From Bacteroidota bacterium (GTDB taxonomy: Bacteria > Bacteroidota > Bacteroidia > B-17B0 > Aurantibacillaceae), in the NCBI GenBank assembly GCA_016702705.1, contig JADJDM010000006.1, positions 124,001 through 188,000 on the forward strand: a stretch of DNA of 64,000 nucleotides, written 5' to 3'. Position numbers and translations under genes: made by a program. Below are positions 47,212 to 56,077 of this stretch, in pieces (position 1 is the stretch's first letter; each line of letters starts with the position of its first letter). Under the pieces are notes generated by a model. The model was not told the DNA's origin. It was given only the letters and a program-made list of their open reading frames with translations, and made no database searches.

Positions 47212-47667
47212 ATGAGCAAACTATACCGAATTACCTACAAGCAAAAAATCCCTAGTGACATTAACACTATGTGGGATTTCATTTCATCACCAAAAAACTT
47301 AAACCTTATTACTCCAGATAATATGGGCTTTACGATTGAAACAAATTTGGATAGTGAAACAATGTATCCTGGGCAAATAATCGCTTACAAAGTAAGTCCG
47401 TTCAAGGGGGTAAAAATGAATTGGGTTACAGAAATTACACACGTAAAGGACAAAGAATATTTTGTTGATGAACAACGATTTGGTCCATACAAAATGTGGC
47501 ATCATAAACATTTTATAAAACCAATTACCAATGGCGTTGAAATGATTGATATCATCGACTACAAAATTCCTATGGGTTTTTTTGGCGACATCATGAATTC
47601 ATTGGTAATTAGAAATAAGTTAAAAGAGATTTTCAATTTCAGGTATAAAAAACTAGAAGAACTATAG
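47212..47667 (+). CDS. SRPBCC-family (START/Bet v1-like) ligand-binding protein
   Basis: 151 residues with the SRPBCC beta-helix pattern: YRITYKQKIPSDINTMWDFI, SPKNLNLITPDNMGFTIET, YKVSPFKGVKMNWVTEITHV, QRFGPYKMWHHKHFIKPI and the C-terminal helix with FGDIMNSLVIRNKLKEIFNF. The fold has a deep hydrophobic pocket; the ligand is unknown. It heads a four-gene operon under palindromic operators, and its stop overlaps the next start (TAGTG). Confidence 0.88.
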   Translation: MSKLYRITYKQKIPSDINTMWDFISSPKNLNLITPDNMGFTIETNLDSETMYPGQIIAYKVSPFKGVKMNWVTEITHVKDKEYFVDEQRFGPYKMWHHKHFIKPITNGVEMIDIIDYKIPMGFFGDIMNSLVIRNKLKEIFNFRYKKLEEL

Positions 47668-48023
47668 TGGAGTTTATAAAGGATAACGAAGATTTACATT
47701 GTTATTACAGCGGATTGCCAAGTCCCCTAGCCTACGCACAAGTTGAAGTTGAAACCAAACTTGACATTGATAGAATAATTGAAATGGCTTGGGAAGACAG
47801 GACAACATTTGATGCAATTAAATTTCAATTTGGTTTAAGTGAGTCGGAAGTAATTGAATTAATGCGACAAAACCTTAAAACAAGCAGCTTTAGGAGATGG
47901 AGAAAACGCGTGCAAGGAAGGGCAACGAAGCACTTAATGAAACGAGGTTTTATGGAGGGCAATTTTAAATGTGCGCTGCAGCGCACCATTACAAATAATA
48001 AAATAACTAAAAAAAGATATTGA
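47667..48023 (+). CDS. TIGR03643 (DUF2805) family protein
   Basis: 118 residues. The family core is unmistakable: DIDRIIEMAWEDRTTFDAIK, FQFGLSESEVIELMRQNLKT and SSFRRWRKRVQGRATKH; it resembles a small HTH domain. GTG at 47667 overlaps the SRPBCC stop; the 35 residues before the core are unusually long, so an internal start is possible. I recall this family beside photolyase or cryptochrome genes in Bacteroidota; its function is not known. The SDR gene follows two bases after the stop codon. Confidence 0.87.
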   Translation: MEFIKDNEDLHCYYSGLPSPLAYAQVEVETKLDIDRIIEMAWEDRTTFDAIKFQFGLSESEVIELMRQNLKTSSFRRWRKRVQGRATKHLMKRGFMEGNFKCALQRTITNNKITKKRY

Positions 48024-48024
48024 T

Positions 48025-48726
48025 ATGAGTTCATCTCAAACCTATTTATTTTGCGGAGCGTCGAGTAAAATTGCCGAAACACTTGCAGCACAATTAATTC
48101 AAGAAGGAAACAAAGTAATTGGAATAAGTACAAAAGAACAAAACTTCGAAAACTACTCTGAGTTTCATAAAATAAATTCTTATCAAGCAGGGCAATTACC
48201 ACAAATTTCAGATAGCATAAATGGTATAGTTTATTTTCCTGGAACAATAAACTTAAAACCTTTTGCACGCATAACAGAAAATGATTTTCTTAATGATTAT
48301 CAGATAAACACATTAGGCGCTGTTAATTGCATACAAAAATACCTGCCCAATCTAAAAGATTCTGAAGGTGCTTCTATCGTTTTAATAAGCACAGTTGCTG
48401 TTAGTATTGGAATGCCTTTTCATAGTAGTATTGCAATGGCTAAAGGCGCAATTGAAGGATTAACACGCGCTTTAGCAGCTGAATTTGCCCCAGCAATTAG
48501 AGTAAATGCAGTGGCTCCATCGTTAACAAATACTCCTTTAGGAGAACGATTTATTAATACACCCGAAAAACTTGAAGCCTCCGAAAAAAGAAACCCACTT
48601 AAAAAAATCGGACAAGCTAAAGATATTGCCAATGCAATTCAATTTTTATTAAGTGATAAATCAACCTGGGTAACTGGGCAAATATTGCATGTTGATGGAG
48701 GAATGAATTCATTAAAAATTTTATAA
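48025..48726 (+). CDS. Short-chain dehydrogenase/reductase-like protein without the catalytic Tyr
   Basis: 233 residues, Rossmann fold. The N-terminal motif is CGASSKIAETLAAQLIQEGN (GxxxxI in place of GxxxGIG), followed by NTLG and VLISTVAVSIGMPFHSSIAM. The usual YxxxK has Ile in place of Tyr (IAMAK), while the Lys and the downstream IRVNAVAPSLTNTPLG are kept. The C-terminus TGQILHVDGGMNSLKIL is typical of SDRs. Loss of the Tyr argues for a non-classical reaction or a binding role. It is third in the SRPBCC operon and followed by the flavin reductase after one base. Confidence 0.85.
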   Translation: MSSSQTYLFCGASSKIAETLAAQLIQEGNKVIGISTKEQNFENYSEFHKINSYQAGQLPQISDSINGIVYFPGTINLKPFARITENDFLNDYQINTLGAVNCIQKYLPNLKDSEGASIVLISTVAVSIGMPFHSSIAMAKGAIEGLTRALAAEFAPAIRVNAVAPSLTNTPLGERFINTPEKLEASEKRNPLKKIGQAKDIANAIQFLLSDKSTWVTGQILHVDGGMNSLKIL

Positions 48727-48727
48727 A

Positions 48728-49366
48728 ATGCAAAAAAAAATAAACGCAGAAGACATAAATAATTTTGAACAACGTTATAGAGCTACTTTAATAAATTCAT
48801 TAGGTGGTTTTAAAAGCCTTGTTTTAATTGGCACTCGCAACAAAGAAGGTAAAAGTAATTTAGCCATATTTAATTCTTTTTTTCATTTAGGTGCAAATCC
48901 TCCTTTATTTGGAATTATTATTCGCCCAGATTCAGTTGAGCGACATACACTATCTAACATATTAGAAACAGGCGTATTTACAGTAAATCATGTGAATGAA
49001 GATTTTTACAAACAAGCACATCAAACATCTGCACGTTATCCAGCTGATGTTTCTGAATTTGATGCTGCAGGACTTACTGAAGAAAACAATCCTGGCATTT
49101 ATGCACCTTTTGTAAAAGAAAGTTCAATTAAAATTACAGCAAGCTTCCGTCAAAAAATAGATATTGAAGCCAATGGAACTATTATGATTATTGGAAAAAT
49201 TAATCATATAAGCTTGCCCGAAAACTGTTTAAGCGAAGATGGTTTTATTGACATTGAAAAAGCTGGAACTATTACTTGTAGCGGGTTAGATAGCTATCAT
49301 ACAACCAAACGTTTAAGCAGGCTAACTTATGCAAAGCCTGATAAACTTCCGCAAGAAATCAACTAG
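48728..49366 (+). CDS. Flavin reductase-like FMN-binding split-barrel protein
   Basis: 212 residues of the flavin reductase-like family: FKSLVLIGTRNKEGKSNLAI, FNSFFHLGANPPLFGIIIRP, TLSNILETGVFTVNHV and the HQTSARYPADVSEFDAAGL segment. Such proteins bind FMN and pass electrons from NAD(P)H to flavin or a partner. It is the last gene of the operon. Together with an SDR-like fold and an SRPBCC protein this suggests modification of a hydrophobic or flavin-type molecule; the substrate is not known. Confidence 0.87.
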   Translation: MQKKINAEDINNFEQRYRATLINSLGGFKSLVLIGTRNKEGKSNLAIFNSFFHLGANPPLFGIIIRPDSVERHTLSNILETGVFTVNHVNEDFYKQAHQTSARYPADVSEFDAAGLTEENNPGIYAPFVKESSIKITASFRQKIDIEANGTIMIIGKINHISLPENCLSEDGFIDIEKAGTITCSGLDSYHTTKRLSRLTYAKPDKLPQEIN

Positions 49367-49445
49367 AGTAATTTTTCGTTAATAATTGCTTGTAAAATAA
49401 ACATCTATACTCTTAAACTTTCTACCATTCGATTTTAGTTTCATA

Positions 49446-49453
49446 TATATTTG
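49446..49453 (+). promoter_or_regulatory. -7 box before the DUF1579-like gene
   Basis: TATATTTG fits TAnnTTTG, 16 bases before the ATG at 49470. Confidence 0.4.
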
Positions 49454-49469
49454 TGTAAATCCATTTATA

Positions 49470-50006
49470 ATGAAATATCTACTAATATCCTTTCTAAGTT
49501 TATTTTTTATTAAAAGTTCATTTGCACAAAAGTCGACTACTCCTTGCGCATGTTGCACTCCCGAATTTAAACAATTCGATTTTTGGATTGGAAACTGGGA
49601 TGTGTATGATACACTAGGAAATAAAGTAGGAGAAAACAAAATTCTTACTGCTCAAGATTCTTGTTTAATTCAAGAAAATTGGAAATCAAAAGGGCAAACT
49701 GGAATCAGTAATAATTATTATAACAAACTAGATAGTACCTGGAACCAAGTGTGGGTAGATAATTCTGGGACAGTGCTTGTTTTAAAAGGCAAACGCGAAT
49801 CCAACAAAATGATTCTTAAAAGCGAGAAAGCCAAAGGCAAAAAAGGAAGATATTACTTTAATCAAATAACCTGGGAAAACAATGCTAACGGCACTGTTAC
49901 TCAAACTTGGGATGTATTATTTGAAGACGGAACCTTAATTACACGCGTTTTTCAAGGGATTTACAAACGTAAATTGATCCCTAAAAAAAATACAAATAAA
50001 AAATAA
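49470..50006 (+). CDS. Exported DUF1579-like protein
   Basis: 178 residues with a signal peptide (LLISFLSLFFIKSSFAQ) and a CACC motif just after it. The core reads FDFWIGNWDVYDTLGNKVGE, DSCLIQENWKSKGQTGISNN, STWNQVWVDNSGTVLVLKG and ENNANGTVTQTWDVLFEDGT, the lipocalin-like beta pattern of DUF1579-type proteins. Ligand unknown. The Lys/Asn-rich tail (KKNTNKK) is followed by an A/C/T-homopolymer-rich spacer before glnN. Monocistronic. Confidence 0.75.
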   Translation: MKYLLISFLSLFFIKSSFAQKSTTPCACCTPEFKQFDFWIGNWDVYDTLGNKVGENKILTAQDSCLIQENWKSKGQTGISNNYYNKLDSTWNQVWVDNSGTVLVLKGKRESNKMILKSEKAKGKKGRYYFNQITWENNANGTVTQTWDVLFEDGTLITRVFQGIYKRKLIPKKNTNKK

Positions 50007-50117
50007 GGAGAAATTTTCCACCTCCCCCCTATTTTTTTACCCATCCTCCAAAAAAAACCACATTTTTAAAAATATATAGGGCTTTTTAGGGGGTATCTTC
50101 AAAAAAAGTTAATAAAT

Positions 50118-50151
50118 TTTGAATTGACCCCTCAAATTTTGACTACATTTG
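50118..50151 (+). promoter_or_regulatory. glnN promoter
   Basis: TTTG (50118-50121) and TACATTTG (50144-50151) are separated by 22 bases, near the Bacteroidota spacing; a TTG at 50124-50126 would give 17. The -7 box lies 19 bases before the ATG. Upstream, CCCCCTA (50025-50031) and TAGGGGG (50087-50093) form a distant inverted repeat of unknown meaning. Confidence 0.55.
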
Positions 50152-50170
50152 CAAAAAAAATCACAAAATC

Positions 50171-52360
50171 ATGAGCAATCGTCGTCTTTTAGCGCTTCAA
50201 GAAGTAATGAAACGCAAGCCAGTAGAATTTAACAACACAGGAAAACAGGTTTCTTCTTACTACGGATCCAATGTTTTTGGATACGATGCTATGAAAGAAT
50301 ACCTTTCTGAGGAAGCATTTAAAATGGTACAAGATGCCATGGATAAAGGTTCTTCTCTTGATAGAAAAATTGCTGACCAAGTTGCAGCCTGTATGAAATC
50401 ATGGGCAATAGACAAAGGCGCAACTCATTACACACACTGGTTTCAACCATTAACTGGTACAACTGCTGAAAAGCATGATGGTTTTTTTGAACCAACTGAT
50501 AACGGAAGAGCTATCGAACGTTTCAGCGGAAGTCAATTAGCGCAACAAGAACCAGATGCGTCTTCTTTCCCAAATGGTGGAATCCGTAATACATTTGAAG
50601 CGCGTGGTTATACTGGCTGGGATCCTACTTCTCCCGCTTTTATTTTTGATAAAACATTATGTATTCCAACCATCTTTGTTTCTTATACAGGTGAAGCATT
50701 GGATTTTAAAACTCCATTAGTAAAATCATTAAGCGCTTTAGATAAAGCTGCTACAGAGGTTTGTCAATATTTTGATAAAAACGTTACTAAAGTAATTGCA
50801 ACTTTAGGTTGGGAGCAAGAATATTTTGTCATTGATGCTGCTTTACATGCTTGCCGTTACGATTTACAACAAACTGGAAGAACATTAGTTGGTGCATCTG
50901 CTGCAAAAGGACAACAATTAGAAGATCATTACTGGGGCTCAATTCCAGAAAGAGTTACAGCTTACATGCGCGACTTTGAATATGAGTGTCATTTATTAGG
51001 AATACCTGTTCGTACTCGTCATAACGAGGTTGCACCTGCTCAGTTTGAGTGTGCACCTGTGTTTGAAGAAGTAAACTTAGCTGTTGATCACAATCAATTA
51101 TTAATGGATGTGATGGAGAAAGTTGCAATGCGTCATAACTTACGTGTGCTATTACACGAGAAACCATTTGCAGGTGTTAACGGAAGTGGTAAACATAACA
51201 ACTGGAGCTTAGCAACTAACACTGGAAAAAATTTATTAAGCCCAGGAAAAACTCCTAAGACAAATTTAATGTTCTTAACTTTCTTTGTTAATACAATTAA
51301 AGCGGTTCACGAACATGCTGATTTAATGCGTGCTTGTATTGCATCTGCAAACAACGATCACCGTTTAGGCGCTAACGAAGCACCGCCAGCTATCATGTCT
51401 GTTTTCTTAGGAGAGCAGTTAAATAAAGTGTTAGATGAAATTGAAAAAAGTGTACACGGAGGGAAATTAAGTCCAGAAGAAAAAACAGCATTAAAATTAG
51501 GTATCGGTAAAATTCCTGATATCATGTTAGATAATACAGATAGAAACAGAACTTCACCTTTTGCATTTACAGGAAATAAATTTGAGTTCCGTGCAGTAGG
51601 TTCTTCTGCAAACTGTTCTGGCCCAATGACAGTGTTGAATACCATTATGGCTGAGCAATTAATTACATTTAAAAATGATGTAGAAAAATTGTTAGCTAAA
51701 AATACAGAGAAAGACGAAGCGATTCTTTTAGTTTTAAAAAAATACATCGTTGATTCTAAAATCATTCGTTTTGAAGGAAACGGCTATGGCGAAGAGTGGA
51801 AAAAAGAAGCTAAGAAACGTGGTTTGAATAATATTGCTACTACACCTTCTGCTTTAGAAGCTTACATTTCTAAAAAAACAATGCATTTGTTTGAGCACAT
51901 GAACATTCTTTCTCATCGCGAGCAAGAAGCGCGTTATGAAATTGCTTTAGAAACATACACTAAAAAAATTCAGATTGAGTCTCGTATTATTGGTGATATC
52001 GTAACCAATCAAATTGTGCCTGCTGCAATCCAATACCAAAAAATGTTGGTTGACAATGTTGCTGGAATGAAAACATTTATGAGTGCAGCTGATTTCAAAA
52101 AAACTGCTGATGCACAAATTGAAATGATTAAAGAAATTTCAGAACACATTGCGGTAATAAACGGCGACACATACAAAATGATTGAAGAGCGCAAAAAAGC
52201 AAACAACTTAGACTCTGCAAAAAAACAAGCACACGCATATTGCGATAAAGTAAAACCATATTTTGATACCATCCGTTACCATGCTGATAAATTAGAATTA
52301 ATGGTGGATGATGCAATGTGGCCATTACCTAAGTATAGAGAGTTGTTGAATTTGAAATAG
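50171..52360 (+). CDS. glnN: Glutamine synthetase type III
   Basis: 729 residues, the length of GSIII, the large hexamer-of-two-rings form common in Bacteroidota. Landmarks: ATHYTHWFQPLTGTTAEKHD, SSFPNGGIRNTFEARGYTGW, LGWEQEYFVID (metal-binding Glu), RTRHNEVAPAQFECAPVFEE, GVNGSGKHNNWSLAT and FEFRAVGSSANCSGPMTVLN. It makes glutamine from glutamate, ammonia and ATP. Frame intact. A consensus promoter precedes it and a perfect terminator follows, so it is monocistronic. Confidence 0.95.
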   Translation: MSNRRLLALQEVMKRKPVEFNNTGKQVSSYYGSNVFGYDAMKEYLSEEAFKMVQDAMDKGSSLDRKIADQVAACMKSWAIDKGATHYTHWFQPLTGTTAEKHDGFFEPTDNGRAIERFSGSQLAQQEPDASSFPNGGIRNTFEARGYTGWDPTSPAFIFDKTLCIPTIFVSYTGEALDFKTPLVKSLSALDKAATEVCQYFDKNVTKVIATLGWEQEYFVIDAALHACRYDLQQTGRTLVGASAAKGQQLEDHYWGSIPERVTAYMRDFEYECHLLGIPVRTRHNEVAPAQFECAPVFEEVNLAVDHNQLLMDVMEKVAMRHNLRVLLHEKPFAGVNGSGKHNNWSLATNTGKNLLSPGKTPKTNLMFLTFFVNTIKAVHEHADLMRACIASANNDHRLGANEAPPAIMSVFLGEQLNKVLDEIEKSVHGGKLSPEEKTALKLGIGKIPDIMLDNTDRNRTSPFAFTGNKFEFRAVGSSANCSGPMTVLNTIMAEQLITFKNDVEKLLAKNTEKDEAILLVLKKYIVDSKIIRFEGNGYGEEWKKEAKKRGLNNIATTPSALEAYISKKTMHLFEHMNILSHREQEARYEIALETYTKKIQIESRIIGDIVTNQIVPAAIQYQKMLVDNVAGMKTFMSAADFKKTADAQIEMIKEISEHIAVINGDTYKMIEERKKANNLDSAKKQAHAYCDKVKPYFDTIRYHADKLELMVDDAMWPLPKYRELLNLK

Positions 52361-52384
52361 TAGTTCAATCTAATTAAAACCAAC

Positions 52385-52418
52385 AAAGCCCGATGAAATT
52401 TCATCGGGCTTTGTTTTA
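52385..52418 (+). terminator. Terminator after glnN
   Basis: AAAGCCCGATGAAA (52385-52398) and TTTCATCGGGCTTT (52399-52412) form a perfect 28-base palindrome, then GTTTT. It also faces the convergent AbiEii remnant and may serve both. Confidence 0.9.
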
Positions 52419-52437
52419 CATAAAAGTTCAAAAGAAA

Positions 52438-53230
52438 CTACTCAAACTTCATCTTCTCCAATAAATCATTAAAGTATTTCGGCGACCAAATTTTAAGTGC
52501 TTTATCATCTTTTATAAAACGAACAACATCGTCTTTAACGTTATCAAAAGAAACTGTATTGAATTTTTCTTTTAATAATTCTTTAATTTGATTTTTGCTA
52601 ATACTTGCTTTCGTTTAATCTCCCGTATCCCTTGCTCTTTTCAAAAAATGTTTTTTATCGAGAGGGATACCTTTTTTAATATACCATTCAAAATCATACC
52701 AATCACGGCCTTTAACCCTACTCTTCCATTTCCTAAATAAAAGCGCATGTGTTTTTCCTGCAAACAAACTTGATAAAGTAAAACACTTTACATAAAAAGA
52801 AAACGGACGCAATAATAATTTCTCTTCGGTCTCAAAACCAAGTGGTGGTTTGCGGTCCACCTCTATTTTAATTTTGATTGATTTGTTCGATTGTATGCCT
52901 GCTTGCTTAACTATGTCTTCAAGTATTAGTTCTTTCCAAATAGTTTCTGATTTAAGGAAAGCTGATTCAATCTGCGTTTTTATTTTTTTATCTTTTTCAC
53001 GTATGCTTACCTTTATTCCAACCGCTTCAAACTCCTCAATAATAAAAGGGAAATAAGGCTCTAAGGAAAAATCTGGATTCGATTCCAAAAGAGAAAAATC
53101 CAGATCTTCCGAAAAGCGATCGAGCCCATTAAATATACGCAAAGCTGTACCTCCATAAAAAGCAGCCTTATCAAAAAAATCAGTTCGACAATCCCAAAAG
53201 AAATTCGCGTCGCAAAAGTTTCTCCTTCAT
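52438..53230 (-). pseudogene. AbiEii-type nucleotidyltransferase toxin, degenerate
   Basis: The nucleotidyltransferase AbiEii/AbiGii pattern is clear: FFDKAAFYGGTALRIFNGLD, RFSEDLDFSLL, IKIEVDRKPPLGFETEEKLL, LFAGKTHALLFRKWKSRVKG, RDWYDFEWYIKKG. Such toxins (MenT/AbiEii) transfer nucleotides to tRNA and are silenced by AbiEi. The frame is broken near 53185, where the N-terminal KEKLLRREFLLGLS lies in another frame, and by an in-frame TAA at 52615-52617, after which coding resumes in the same frame (ISKNQIKELLKEKF) to TAG at 52438. No AbiEi antitoxin gene is seen upstream. Probably a dead toxin, unless these are base-call errors. Confidence 0.75.
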
Positions 53231-53865
53231 TTTGGTTGGATATTCAGCTATCCATTCCTAACATAACCATCAATGTTTGACAGCACCGACCAGGAACCAA
53301 CAATAATACTTGTATCCAACTGCGGCAAAATTCTCACCACCGCATACTTCAAAAAACCGGTTTGGACGGGAACACACGAACATACCCGAGGTAAGAACAA
53401 TTTACGCAACGCTTTTTCGCGAGAGCCGAGGGCAAGCCGACCACTGAACTTGCACACAAAAAAAAAAGCGAAGGAAAGCTGAACTAACCGCCGGAGTATT
53501 ATATAATTTGAGTTTTATTGTGCGGGAGTAATTTCAAAACCTGGAATTAAACCAAAAGAAACGCCCAAGATACAAACTTGCCCCGCAAGATTAGCAAAAA
53601 AGGCCGACAGACCATTTCGGTATACAACTCTCAACAGAAAGTAACTCGCCGCTTCAGCTCACTAATTTTATCATTTGGCCTGCTGTATTCACATAGCATT
53701 TCCATCACCACAGATGTGAAGTCTTCGTGTATTCCCTTACAACCCCGAACAAAGACAATTTAACAAACGATAATCGATTAACACCACAAAAACATTTATT
53801 TCAAACAACAAAACGGTTATTTTCCATATCACTCAAAAAAAGCAAAAATGGTTTTTTGATGTTGC
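53231..53865. other. Gene-poor stretch of different composition
   Basis: No recognisable gene or RNA. The first half, especially 53281-53500, is visibly richer in G and C than its neighbours and has motifs unlike the rest of the window, such as CGCGAGAGCCGAGGGCAAGC near 53419 and CTAACCGCCGGAG near 53485. A 69-residue reverse frame (53248-53457) and a forward frame (53273-53482) overlap each other and look non-genic. It resembles an imported or repeat-type segment next to the broken AbiEii gene. The second half returns to A/T-rich, structureless sequence. Confidence 0.5.
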
Positions 53866-54243
53866 TTAGTAAGCAAAAATAATCAAGCCAAAAAGCATAA
53901 AAACTGAAGAAGTATCAATCAGTACATCTTGCTTAACAAACTTAGTACTCTTTGCATTGGTATCCAAAAACAAGTGCGCAAATAATGTCATAAGAGAAAC
54001 TAAAAAACAAATTTTCATAAGAACACCTCCTAATACTTTTGGAACTTGACTAAAAGAGGAACTTATATGCCCAATACTAATTAAGAAACAATAACAAATT
54101 CCGAAAAACAAAAAAAAACCAATTATATAACTTTTATTGCTGCCATAAAACTCTTTATACTTTCTACGTTTAATAACATGATTCCAATTAAGGTAGAGTA
54201 ACCATTGCGCAATTAAAACGATTAGTACTAAATACTGATACAT
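53866..54243 (-). CDS. Small integral membrane protein
   Basis: 125 residues with four likely membrane spans (about 3-18, 40-60, 75-95, 108-124) and a basic loop (NHVIKRRKYKEFYGSNKSY). No family recognised. It starts two bases after the stop of the YitT gene on the same strand, so the two are cotranscribed and may act together at the membrane. The context is the only functional clue. Confidence 0.6.
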   Translation of the reverse strand: MYQYLVLIVLIAQWLLYLNWNHVIKRRKYKEFYGSNKSYIIGFFLFFGICYCFLISIGHISSSFSQVPKVLGGVLMKICFLVSLMTLFAHLFLDTNAKSTKFVKQDVLIDTSSVFMLFGLIIFAY

Positions 54244-54245
54244 AC

Positions 54246-55246
54246 TTAATGTAGTTTTCTTTCTTTTACCATTCCACCTTTTACACTGCTAATACTTTGT
54301 GTAGTAACAAAAGATGTTGAATCAATATCCTCAACTATCTTTCGCACCTTCGAAAGCTCGAGCTTAGTAACAACCGTATAAAGTATTTCACGATCATTTA
54401 ATCCACTCATTTGCGCTTTCTTTCCTCGTAATCCACGCTTACCATGATAAATGGTTACTCCACGACCAAGCTGTGCAATAATAGCTTTACGCAATTCATT
54501 ACTTTTTCAGAAATAATTGTAACGCCAGTATATTCTTCCAAACCATTGGTTAAAAATTCAATAGTTTTAGAAGCTGCCATAAACACTAGCACCGAATACA
54601 AAGCTGTTTCGATTCCATTAATAGCCGCCGCAACACCAAAAATAACAATGTTTAAAATTAAAATAACTTCACCTACCTGAAGACTAGCTTTACGAGTAAG
54701 CCATAAGGCCAAAACTTCTGTTCCATCCAAAACACAACCACCTCGCATAGCAAAACCAATACCTGCGCCTAAAAGTATACCACCAAAAACTGCAATTAAC
54801 AATTTATCTTCGGTAACAGGTTTTGGATGAAATGAATGCAAAAGCAAAATAACCACGGATAAGGTAACGATAGCAAGGAATGTTTTTAATGCAAAGAGTT
54901 TTCCTACCTGCTTATATCCCATATAAATAAATGGGAGATTAATAACAAAAATGAAAATAGATACATCCATTTTTGTTATACCCGAAATTAAAAGTGATAT
55001 ACCAGTTACTCCACCATCCAATAAATGATTTGGAACGATAAAAAATTCAAGTCCAACAACTGCAAACATTACCCCGATAATAATCGAAATAGAATCTTTA
55101 ATCCATGTTCTTAGATCAAACTTTTCTTCCTTATGATGTACATCCTGATGCTTCTCTGCAACTTCTTCCTTTTCTCTCTTAGGTGGAATTTCCTGACTTG
55201 CCCCGCTCTCAAATACATCAGTATTTATAACTGTTTCGTCGTTCAT
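54246..55246 (-). CDS. YitT-family membrane protein (DUF161 and DUF2179), frameshifted
   Basis: An N-terminal charged tail of about 45 residues precedes five or six membrane spans with YitT landmarks: GLEFFIVPNHLLDGGVTGIS, LPFIYMGYKQVGKLFALKTF, GGILLGAGIGFAMRGGCVLD, GTEVLALWLTRK. The cytoplasmic DUF2179 domain (RGVTIYHGKRGLRGK, REILYTVVTKLELSKVRKIV) lies in another frame. Adding one A to the A5 run at 54503-54507 (GAAAAAGTAATG, reverse strand) joins them as SEKSNELRKAIIAQLG, giving about 333 residues. Transported substrate unknown. Confidence 0.85.
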
Positions 55247-55378
55247 AAAATAATTTAATAGTGCAAAACAAGTATATCAATAAGTTAAGCGTGAAACATT
55301 AAAAAAGGATTAAAAAGTAATTAAAAGGAGATTAATTTGAATTAACTTATTTACATTCGTACAATAAAAAGGTTTTTC

Positions 55379-56077
55379 ATGCAAGAAAATAAAATATTAA
55401 TAATTGAAGATGAACCTAAGGTTGCAGGTTTTATAAAACAAGGGCTTGAAGAACATAATTTCAAAGCAGATATTGTACCTGATGGTTTAAAAGGCCTTGA
55501 AACTGCTTTAAACAAAAAGTATGATTTAATAATACTTGACCTTAACTTACCAAGTGTAAATGGTCAAAAAATATGTTTAGAGTTGCGCGAAAAAAACATT
55601 GCAACTCCAATTATTATGCTTACTGCATTAAGCTCTATTGATGATAAAGTATTAGGTTTTCAAAACGGGGCAAATGATTATATCATAAAACCTTTCGAAT
55701 TTAGAGAGTTAATTGCAAGAATGAAAGTTCATTTAAGTCACAAAAAAGCAACTTCGGAAGTTGAGCAAAGAAACATTTTAAAAATTTCCGATTTAGAAAT
55801 GAACCTTGAAACAAAAACAGTAAAAAGAGGGGCAACTATTATTGACTTAACAGCAAAAGAAATTTCGTTACTTGAATTGTTTATGCGTAATGAAGGAAAA
55901 GTATTTTCAAGAAAAGAAATTGCCGAAAAAATTTGGGAAATAAAATTTGATTCAGGAACTAATGTAATTGACGTTTATATTAATTTTCTTAGAAAAAAAA
56001 TAGACAAAAATTTTGAGCCAAAATTAATTCACACCTACATTGGCTTAGGTTATGTTTTAAGAACAACGCCGCAATGA
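55379..56077 (+). CDS. OmpR/PhoB-family response regulator
   Basis: 232 residues. Receiver domain with LIIEDEPKVAGFI, phosphoacceptor Asp54 in LIILDLNLPSV, Thr in MLTALSS and Lys in DYIIKPFEFRELIA. The C-terminal winged helix (about 132-232) reads TAKEISLLELFMRNEGKVFS, TNVIDVYINFLRKKID and LIHTYIGLGYVLRT. It overlaps the kinase gene by four bases (ATGA), the usual arrangement for a two-component pair. Signal and targets unknown. A near-consensus -7 box, TACATTCG, lies at 55352-55359. Confidence 0.93.
   Translation: MQENKILIIEDEPKVAGFIKQGLEEHNFKADIVPDGLKGLETALNKKYDLIILDLNLPSVNGQKICLELREKNIATPIIMLTALSSIDDKVLGFQNGANDYIIKPFEFRELIARMKVHLSHKKATSEVEQRNILKISDLEMNLETKTVKRGATIIDLTAKEISLLELFMRNEGKVFSRKEIAEKIWEIKFDSGTNVIDVYINFLRKKIDKNFEPKLIHTYIGLGYVLRTTPQ

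Noticed and set aside
53248..53482. Two overlapping opposite ORFs of 69 residues each
   Set aside because: They overlap on opposite strands, show no domain, signal or ribosome binding site, and lie in a segment of odd composition; treated as non-genic.
53480..53500. CTAACCGCCGGAG as an integron attC site
   Set aside because: The RYYYAAC and GTTRRRY core boxes do not fit and no paired arms or integrase were found.
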